A stretch of 5,753 bases of DNA from the NCBI GenBank assembly GCA_003535195.1, contig DOHN01000194.1:1-5753 (forward strand), given 5' to 3'. Source of the DNA: Ruminiclostridium sp. (GTDB taxonomy: Bacteria > Bacillota > Clostridia > DSM-8532). Below are positions 1-3,655 of the stretch, piece by piece. The first letter of the stretch is position 1, and each line of letters opens with the position of its first letter. The position numbers and the translations under genes were made by a program. Under the pieces are notes generated by a model. That model saw only the letters and a list, made by a program, of their open reading frames with translations, did no database searches and was not told the DNA's origin.

Positions 1-413
1 ATATTCGAAAATACCTGAACCCCTTTTTGGATAAAGAAACGATCTGATGTCAGCACAATTTGCTTATGCCGCTTCAAGGTATGTTCCAAGCCAATGTATT
101 TAGCATCCCCGTTTGAGTGCCTCGCATAATATTTTTCAAAGGCAAGCCGGTGTAAAAACACCTCGGCGTGTGTGTTTTGCTTCAGAAAGGCGCTCAGCCC
201 GCCGCCGTGGTCATTGTGGCCATGGGAGATGATGAGATAATTTACATCCGCAATGGCTACTCCCATCTTTCGGGCATTTTCCAGAAACAGCCCGCTCGCT
301 CCAACATCAAACAATATTTTGTAATCTTTGGTTTCTATATACAGGCTTAGCCCAGATTCACTGTCGAAATCCTTTGAAATGGATGTGTTGTCCATCAGCG
401 TTTTTACAATCAT
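1..413 (-). CDS. MBL-fold metallo-hydrolase, COG1237-like (partial, C-terminus outside window)
   Basis: The first 137 codons of a metallo-beta-lactamase-fold hydrolase; the gene runs off the left edge. The signature H64-x-H66-x-D68-H69 followed by GGG is the zinc/iron-binding loop of this superfamily. The N-terminal layout (a GLSLYIET strand, an ILFDVGASGLFLENA segment, then the histidine motif) fits the COG1237 group, annotated as dihydropterin-related phosphate synthase-like metal hydrolases, rather than true beta-lactamases. No signal peptide is visible, so it is probably cytoplasmic. It starts 5 bases after the second ATPase gene; the Shine-Dalgarno GGCGGTGAG lies over the last codons and stop of that gene, so translation is probably coupled. 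It is the most distal operon gene in view. MBL hydrolases often accompany NifX/MinD-ATPase clusters in anaerobes; the substrate here is unknown. Fold assignment is secure; specific function is not. Confidence 0.88.
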   Translation of the reverse strand, partial: MIVKTLMDNTSISKDFDSESGLSLYIETKDYKILFDVGASGLFLENARKMGVAIADVNYLIISHGHNDHGGGLSAFLKQNTHAEVFLHRLAFEKYYARHSNGDAKYIGLEHTLKRHKQIVLTSDRFFIQKGVQVFSN

Positions 414-418
414 ACTAT

Positions 419-1297
419 TTACTCACCGCCTTCATCAAACAGCAGTTTCATAATTCTATGATAAATTGCTTTCACCACTTCCCCCGATTTACAATTAATA
501 TCCGTTATGGCCCGGCCGCTGTTGACGGCCTTTACCACACTCTCATCAAAAGGAACTTTGCCAACAAAGGGAAGCCCCTGCTCCTTGCAAAAGGTTTCAA
601 TTTCTTTTGTGTTTTCAGGATTTGTATCATATTTATTGACGCATACCACTGCCTTTGTTCCGAATTTAGCCGCGGTTTTTACAATCCGCTCCATGTCGCT
701 TATGCCGGATACAGAGGGTTCTGCCACCATTAAAACCAGATCCACGCCGCTCAAGGAGGCGATAACAGGGCAGCCAATCCCGGGGGAGCCATCAATAATG
801 GCAAGTTTGGTATCTGGTGGTGCCGCAGCCGTCATCTGCTTTTTCACCTCGGTGACAAGCAGCCCGGAGTTGCCGCTTCCCATTTTAAGTTGGGCGGTGG
901 AAAACACCGTTTCTTCATCACGATACAGCATCCGCTTTCCCGCAACGGCAGGATTCAGTGAGACAGCTCCAACAGGGCAGACAAATTCACAAACCCCGCA
1001 GCCTTCGCAAGCAAAAGGATCTACCGTATAGCCGTTTTCAACCAAAACTGCGGCAAAGCGGCAGTTTTGCCTACATGCATCACATTGGATACATCGCTCG
1101 GGATTAATCTCGGCTTTTGGCAAGCCATAATAATCTTTATTGACCGGCGCGGAATTCCGCCCGGCAATCAGGTGCAAATTCGGTGCATCCACATCACAAT
1201 CCGCATAGGCTTTGGCGTTGGAAAGCCGGATCAAGGCGCTTGCGATGGTGGTCTTTCCCGTGCCACCCTTTCCACTAAGAATGAGGAGCTGTTTCAT
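419..1297 (-). CDS. MinD-superfamily P-loop ATPase with two [4Fe-4S] ferredoxin motifs (second paralogue)
   Basis: A 292-residue ParA/MinD/Mrp-type ATPase. The deviant Walker A motif GKGGTGKTT is at residues 9-17, the A' aspartate region DCDVDAPN at 33-40, and the Walker B/switch II region IIDGSPGIGCP around 167-177. A ferredoxin insert separates the Walker motifs: C69-x2-C72-x2-C75-x3-C79 and C97-x2-C100-x2-C103-x3-C107-P, enough for two [4Fe-4S] clusters. Proteins of this type are thought to couple ATP hydrolysis to electron transfer or to Fe-S/metal cofactor handling in the cytoplasm, like Mrp/NBP35 carriers. The chosen start has AAGGAGGTG just upstream (1302-1310) and the P-loop begins at residue 9 as usual; a longer reading from 1336 would put an odd extension ahead of it. 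The gene begins 23 bases inside the preceding ATPase gene, so the two are probably co-translated and may form a heterodimer (inference). Confidence 0.92.
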   Translation of the reverse strand: MKQLLILSGKGGTGKTTIASALIRLSNAKAYADCDVDAPNLHLIAGRNSAPVNKDYYGLPKAEINPERCIQCDACRQNCRFAAVLVENGYTVDPFACEGCGVCEFVCPVGAVSLNPAVAGKRMLYRDEETVFSTAQLKMGSGNSGLLVTEVKKQMTAAAPPDTKLAIIDGSPGIGCPVIASLSGVDLVLMVAEPSVSGISDMERIVKTAAKFGTKAVVCVNKYDTNPENTKEIETFCKEQGLPFVGKVPFDESVVKAVNSGRAITDINCKSGEVVKAIYHRIMKLLFDEGGE

Positions 1298-2135
1298 GGT
1301 ACACCTCCTTTGCCACAGTGTCCAGTAGTTTTGCAAATATAGTCTGATATGTTTTGTTTTCCCTAACCGCTATTTTGGCATTTGAATTAAGCATACCAAG
1401 GGCATGGTCAAAGGGAATCCGCCCTAAAATTTGGATATTCTTCTTCAAGCATAGCTTTTCTGCGGGGTTTTCACCCTCCAGGCATTTATTCAAAACCACG
1501 CCAAAGGGTTTTTGAAACAGCCGAACAAGCTCATATACCATGTTGAGGTTATGAACGCCAAACAAGGTTGGCTCGGCTACCAGTACACAATAATCCGCAT
1601 CTTGAATGCTTTCCATCACAACGCAGGCGCTGCCGGGCGGGCAGTCGATTATGGTAACAGCGGAAGGGGCATCTTTGTTGTCGTCCAGCAGTTTTTTAAT
1701 AATCGGTACGCCGGAGGCCTCCCCGGTATTTAAAATTCCTGTATGAACGTCTACATTGCCGGATCTGCCCTTTTGCACCTTGCCAATTCCTCGTTCTTTT
1801 TCCCCAAGGGCCTTTTGGGGACAAAGCAAAACACAGCCGCCGCAGGAGTGGCAAACATCCTCAAATACAATCAATTTATTTCTGATATAGGCAAGAGCGT
1901 TGAACTTGCAAAAATCAACGCATTGACGGCACCCGTTACAAAGGGTTTCGTTCGCGATTGGAATCTGAATGGATACAGTCTCTTCCCGGATATCCTCAGG
2001 TTTAAAAAACAGATGCCCGTTCGGCTCTTCCACGTCACAATCGATATAGGTTGCCTTTTCTGCCACCGCAGCCAGATTGACCGATACTAAGGTTTTGCCT
2101 GTACCGCCCTTGCCGCTGAGCACGGCGATCCGCAT
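1275..2135 (-). CDS. MinD-superfamily P-loop ATPase with two [4Fe-4S] ferredoxin motifs (first paralogue)
   Basis: A 286-residue ATPase with the same architecture as its downstream neighbour. Deviant Walker A GKGGTGKT is at residues 8-15, DCDVEEPN at 32-39, cysteine motifs C66-x2-C69-x2-C72-x3-C76 and C95-x2-C98-x2-C101-x3-C105-P, and Walker B/switch II IIDCPPGSAC at 162-171. The extra cysteines C165 and C171 flanking the switch are notable. The start is set by GGAGGG 6-7 bases upstream, formed by the last glycine codons of the NifX-like gene; only one base separates that stop from this ATG. A longer reading from 2264 lies inside the NifX-like gene and is unlikely. Paired ferredoxin-ATPases beside a NifX-like protein are the core of the orange-protein (Orp) type clusters of Desulfovibrio and other anaerobes, where they act with a metal-cofactor-binding small protein. 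The substrate here is not identifiable. Confidence 0.92.
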   Translation of the reverse strand: MRIAVLSGKGGTGKTLVSVNLAAVAEKATYIDCDVEEPNGHLFFKPEDIREETVSIQIPIANETLCNGCRQCVDFCKFNALAYIRNKLIVFEDVCHSCGGCVLLCPQKALGEKERGIGKVQKGRSGNVDVHTGILNTGEASGVPIIKKLLDDNKDAPSAVTIIDCPPGSACVVMESIQDADYCVLVAEPTLFGVHNLNMVYELVRLFQKPFGVVLNKCLEGENPAEKLCLKKNIQILGRIPFDHALGMLNSNAKIAVRENKTYQTIFAKLLDTVAKEVYHETAPHS

Positions 2136-2136
2136 A

Positions 2137-2505
2137 TCAGTTCCCTCCGTGTCCGTGAAACCCGGCATGGATTTCATCCAAGAGTGGAAGTTTACCGGCA
2201 ACAAACGCATCAATATTATGCCCGGTTGAGTCGCCGATTGTTTTGTAAATTTTGATACCGGCAACTTTCAGCACATTGGCAGCGTTTTCTCCACAGCGGG
2301 GGGTGAGCAAGGCGTCCGCACTGCTATCCACAATCGCTTGTGCCGCCTTAATCCCCGCACCGCCTGTGCTTGCCGCAGCGCCATTGTCAAGAAATACACT
2401 TTCCTTTGTCGTTGTGTCATAGATGAGAAAATACGGCGCACGCCCAAAGGATACACACACATTTGTCTCCAAGCTTTTTTGATCGACCGGTATTGCTATT
2501 TTCAT
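2137..2505 (-). CDS. NifX/NifB-C-terminal-like (MTH1175-type) dinitrogenase iron-molybdenum cofactor family protein
   Basis: A 122-residue cytoplasmic protein of the small NifX/NafY/MTH1175 family, whose members bind or carry Fe-S or Fe-Mo type cofactors. Visible family features are the MKIAIPVD start, the VSFGRAPYFLIYD strand-turn near residues 18-30, a conserved GGAG turn at 48-51, the TPRCGENA segment at 68-75 with Cys71, and a glycine/histidine-rich tail (H113, H117, H119). Cys17 is a second possible ligand. Length is normal for the family. The start has GGAGGTTTCTG directly ahead of it. It sits between the DUF134 regulator and the two ferredoxin-ATPases, matching the arrangement in which this protein is the cofactor-bearing partner of the ATPases. 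No nitrogenase genes are in the window, so the family name should not be read as evidence of nitrogen fixation. Confidence 0.92.
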   Translation of the reverse strand: MKIAIPVDQKSLETNVCVSFGRAPYFLIYDTTTKESVFLDNGAAASTGGAGIKAAQAIVDSSADALLTPRCGENAANVLKVAGIKIYKTIGDSTGHNIDAFVAGKLPLLDEIHAGFHGHGGN

Positions 2506-2522
2506 CAGAAACCTCCATTCTG

Positions 2523-2588
2523 TTACGGTTCACCGGCAATGGGCATACAAAATGCTCTATCACTTTTTCTGAGTAAATAGTTACTCAT
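2523..2588 (-). CDS. possible 21-residue peptide ORF between DUF134 and NifX-like genes
   Basis: A 21-codon ORF that starts in the stop region of the DUF134 gene (ATGA-type overlap: its ATG at 2588-2586 shares bases with that gene's last codons) and ends 17 bases before the NifX-like start. An excellent AGGAGG site sits 6 bases before the ATG, better than needed for chance. The peptide would be basic in its first half (LLRKSDR) with one cysteine and an IAGEP end; no family is recognised. A 7-bp stem (2570-2587) covers its start. The SD and spacing favour translation. Short length, the lack of any homology argument, and the chance that it only helps ribosomes re-initiate on the NifX-like gene argue for caution. 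Confidence 0.35.
   Translation of the reverse strand: MSNYLLRKSDRAFCMPIAGEP
2570..2587 (-). repeat. 7-bp hairpin over the DUF134 stop and small-ORF start
   Basis: TGAGTAA (2570-2576) and TTACTCA (2581-2587) are perfect reverse complements around a 4-base loop. In the mRNA this stem covers the stop codon of the DUF134 gene and the start of the following 21-codon ORF. No U-tract follows it, so it is not a terminator. It could influence re-initiation or mRNA stability. Confidence 0.5.
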
Positions 2589-2958
2589 CCCGCTCCTCCT
2601 GATCCACACAACCCCTCCCGCTCCTATGTCTATGGCAGCCGCGGCCACAACCAATTCCCAACCCTTCGCAAAGCTGATATTCTCCACCCTCAATGAGCAG
2701 CACCTTTCCATATACCAGTGATTCCGCCAGCTTTTTGCGTGCCTCGGCATAAATACTCTGCACGGTAGTGCGGGCAACATGCATTTGCTCGGAGCAATCC
2801 TCTTGCGTAAAGCCCTCCAAATCAATCAGCCTGATGGCTTCATATTCATCTACCGTCATATGCACATGGTTTTCTGCATCGAAAGGAGAATCAAGAGGGC
2901 CAAATCGATTGCTCTTGGGAAGAGAGCAAACCTTCCGCCACTTTCTTGGCCTTGCCAC
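2581..2958 (-). CDS. DUF134 / UPF0251 family HTH DNA-binding protein, GTG start
   Basis: A 125-residue predicted DNA-binding protein. It begins with the family hallmark MARPRKWRKVC, followed by a helix-turn-helix region at about 34-80: an acidic DEYEAIRLIDLEG helix, then TQEDCSEQMHVARTTVQSIYAEARKKLAE, which resembles sigma-factor region 4 type HTHs. The tail is rich in Cys/His (C97, C104, C108, H109, H111, C117), a plausible metal or Fe-S binding segment. The start is GTG: GGAGGTG lies at 2965-2971 with a 6-base gap to GTG, and the family N-terminus then begins exactly at MARP. The ATG at 2973 overlaps this SD and is unlikely to be used. DUF134 genes commonly neighbour NifX-like genes. Its position in the operon suggests an autoregulator or metal/redox sensor for the cluster; that role is inferred. 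Confidence 0.9.
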   Translation of the reverse strand: MARPRKWRKVCSLPKSNRFGPLDSPFDAENHVHMTVDEYEAIRLIDLEGFTQEDCSEQMHVARTTVQSIYAEARKKLAESLVYGKVLLIEGGEYQLCEGLGIGCGRGCHRHRSGRGCVDQEERDE

Positions 2959-2964
2959 GTATTT

Positions 2965-2971
2965 CACCTCC
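2965..2971 (-). promoter_or_regulatory. ribosome binding site fixing the GTG start of the DUF134 gene
   Basis: GGAGGTG on the minus strand, six bases before the GTG at 2958-2956. An in-frame ATG at 2973-2971 overlaps this site and would have no SD of its own, so the GTG is the better start. It also places the conserved ARPRKW residues at the N-terminus. Confidence 0.8.
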
Positions 2972-2980
2972 ATGTTAGTC

Positions 2981-3028
2981 AGAAGAAACAGGAGCGTCCT
3001 CCGGCTTCTTCTAATGCCTGTTACAGGC
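2981..3028 (-). repeat. two tandem hairpins between DUF5320 and DUF134 genes
   Basis: The first stem in the transcript is GCCTG/CAGGC (3028-3024 with 3020-3016) with a 3-base loop over the DUF5320 stop codon. The second pairs AGAAGAA (3012-3006 on the minus strand) with TTCTTCT (2987-2981), and has an inner GGAG/CTCC stem (3002-2999 with 2994-2991), a 4-base loop and a 3x3 internal loop. No U-run follows, so full termination is unlikely. Such paired stems between the first and second genes of an operon can set different mRNA levels by processing or protection from exonucleases; that role is inferred. Confidence 0.5.
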
Positions 3029-3299
3029 CTTTCAATCGCTTGTCAATGATTTCAAGCCGGTTTTGTAGCAGGCTCCGTTGCTCCTGAAGCAGCTCCTTTT
3101 GCTGTTTTGAGCCCGTCTCAATTGCTGCAAAGCCCCTGCCAAAACCATGGCCGAAGCCCCGTCTGCAAGCACGGCCAAGCCCTAATCCCATTTCCAGACC
3201 TGCGCCGTGTTTCACGGCTTTTGTTCCAGAGCAAAGGCCAAAACCCCTTCCTGTCATTGATCCGGCACCCTTTGGACCGGCTCCATTCCTTCTGGGCAT
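3021..3299 (-). CDS. DUF5320 family small Gly/Arg-rich protein with C-terminal coiled coil
   Basis: A 92-residue protein with the typical DUF5320 layout. The N-terminus MPRRNGAGPKGAGSMTGRGFGLC matches the family pattern (MPR-x-GP-x-G-x-GPMTGR-x-G-x-C). A low-complexity Gly/Phe/Arg segment follows (about 30-58, with Cys23 and Cys45). The C-terminal helix, about 64-92, is rich in Gln/Leu/Glu and likely a coiled coil. The start has a very strong SD (GGAGGTGAAAGAG before ATG at 3299-3297). A longer reading from 3377 would run through the promoter and is rejected. It is the first gene of the operon, just downstream of the operator-flanked promoter. The function of this family is unknown; it regularly occurs with DUF134, NifX-like and ferredoxin-ATPase genes, so a role in the same metal-cofactor process is likely. 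Confidence 0.88.
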   Translation of the reverse strand: MPRRNGAGPKGAGSMTGRGFGLCSGTKAVKHGAGLEMGLGLGRACRRGFGHGFGRGFAAIETGSKQQKELLQEQRSLLQNRLEIIDKRLKGL

Positions 3300-3317
3300 C
3301 TCTTTCACCTCCGTATG

Positions 3318-3375
3318 GTTATTGACATATGTCATTAATTCACAGTATACTCCATTTCCGTCATATGTCAATAAC
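3318..3375. promoter_or_regulatory. double operator: 14-bp inverted repeat flanking the operon promoter
   Basis: GTTATTGACATATG at 3318-3331 is the exact reverse complement of CATATGTCAATAAC at 3362-3375, with 30 bases between. Each arm is also centred on a palindrome: TGACATATGTCA (3323-3334, perfect 12 bp) and a 10-of-12 match at 3359-3370. The centres are 36 bp apart. One site overlaps the -35 box and the other lies just after the predicted transcription start, the classic arrangement for repression by a dimer, possibly with looping. The TTGAC-N4-GTCA pattern also resembles CRP/FNR-family sites. The DUF134 protein encoded in the operon is another candidate binder. Regulator identity is inference. 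Confidence 0.7.
3344..3371 (-). promoter_or_regulatory. sigma-A type promoter of the DUF5320-DUF134-NifX-ATPase operon
   Basis: On the minus strand, -35 TTGACA (3371-3366, perfect consensus), a 16-bp spacer, and -10 TATACT (3349-3344, 5 of 6). Transcription would start near 3337, giving a leader of about 38 bases before the DUF5320 ATG. Both flanks are covered by inverted-repeat operators. Nothing suggests a sigma-54 promoter. Confidence 0.8.
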
Positions 3376-3377
3376 AT

Positions 3378-3497
3378 TTTAAGATAATTCTAAAAAAGCC
3401 GCTAATCTATGACTTTGTGATGTAGTTTTGGTACAGCCCCGTTTCGATAAACAACAGCCGAATCCCATGCTACCGTCTTTACTATATTACTCTATCT
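3378..3497. other. unassigned spacer between operon promoter and transporter terminator
   Basis: No gene is supported here. On the minus strand one frame is open for 29 codons up to a TAG at 3404-3402 and another for 20 codons up to a TAG at 3409-3407. Both read like protein tails, but neither has a start codon with a ribosome binding site. A run of T follows GCGGC on the minus strand (about 3391-3402), but no convincing upstream partner for a terminator stem was found. It could be a decayed gene or transposase end, or part of a dispersed intergenic repeat. Confidence 0.3.
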
Positions 3498-3499
3498 TT

Positions 3500-3545
3500 A
3501 AAAAACAAATCCGAACGCTTCTCCTGTTAGAGAAAGGTTCGGATT
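3500..3545 (-). terminator. rho-independent terminator of the Na/Pi cotransporter gene
   Basis: AATCCGAAC (3508-3516) and GTTCGGATT (3537-3545) form a perfect 9-bp stem. It continues inward as CTTCTC with GAGAAAG (one bulged A) to a 6-base loop. On the minus strand it is followed at once by TGTTTTTT. The T-run lies only on that side, so it terminates minus-strand transcripts. It ends the transporter mRNA about 110 bases after the stop codon and separates it from the downstream operon promoter. Confidence 0.85.
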
Positions 3546-3655
3546 ATGTTGATTGGGTGGGTAAGCGAGCCGAACCACTAGCCGTCTGATTGCCATTCGA
3601 CATTGGAGCGGCCGCGATGCATAGAGTTTGAAGCAATCGGGGCCGCTTCGCTCTT
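3546..3655 (-). other. structured GC-rich 3' UTR with alternative pairings
   Basis: The 110 bases between the transporter stop and its terminator are more GC-rich than the surroundings and full of complementary segments. AGCGGCC (3607-3613) pairs with GGCCGCT (3641-3647). GCAATC (3633-3638) pairs with GATTGC (3588-3593), interleaved with the first stem so that an H-type pseudoknot is possible. GGTTCGG (3536-3542) in the terminator can alternatively pair with CCGAACC (3570-3576). A 32-codon ATG frame (3596-3498, minus) runs through the terminator without a ribosome binding site and is not called a gene. This could be a regulatory RNA element, a processed 3'-UTR RNA, or a dispersed repeat. Confidence 0.4.

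Noticed and set aside
507..1031. Plus-strand open frame of 174 codons opposite the second ferredoxin-ATPase
   Set aside because: Antisense to intact Walker and Cys motifs; no ribosome binding site or family features.
2136..2264. N-terminal extension of the first ATPase to an ATG at 2264
   Set aside because: It overlaps the NifX-like gene by over 120 bases, and the P-loop would no longer be near the N-terminus; the start at 2135 has a good SD.
3300..3377. N-terminal extension of the DUF5320 gene to an upstream ATG at 3377
   Set aside because: The extension would cover the promoter and operators, while the ATG at 3299 has an excellent ribosome binding site and matches the family N-terminus.
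3554..3570. GGGTGGGTAAGCG on the plus strand as a T-box-like antiterminator element
   Set aside because: It does not match the conserved T-box GGTGG-N-ACCGCG core, is on the opposite strand from the downstream genes, and has no plus-strand terminator after it.
3606..3625. Adjacent NotI (GCGGCCGC) and NsiI (ATGCAT) sites as possible cloning-vector contamination
   Set aside because: No vector or polylinker sequence surrounds them, and the GC-rich piece forms stems with neighbouring natural sequence. Coincidence is more likely.
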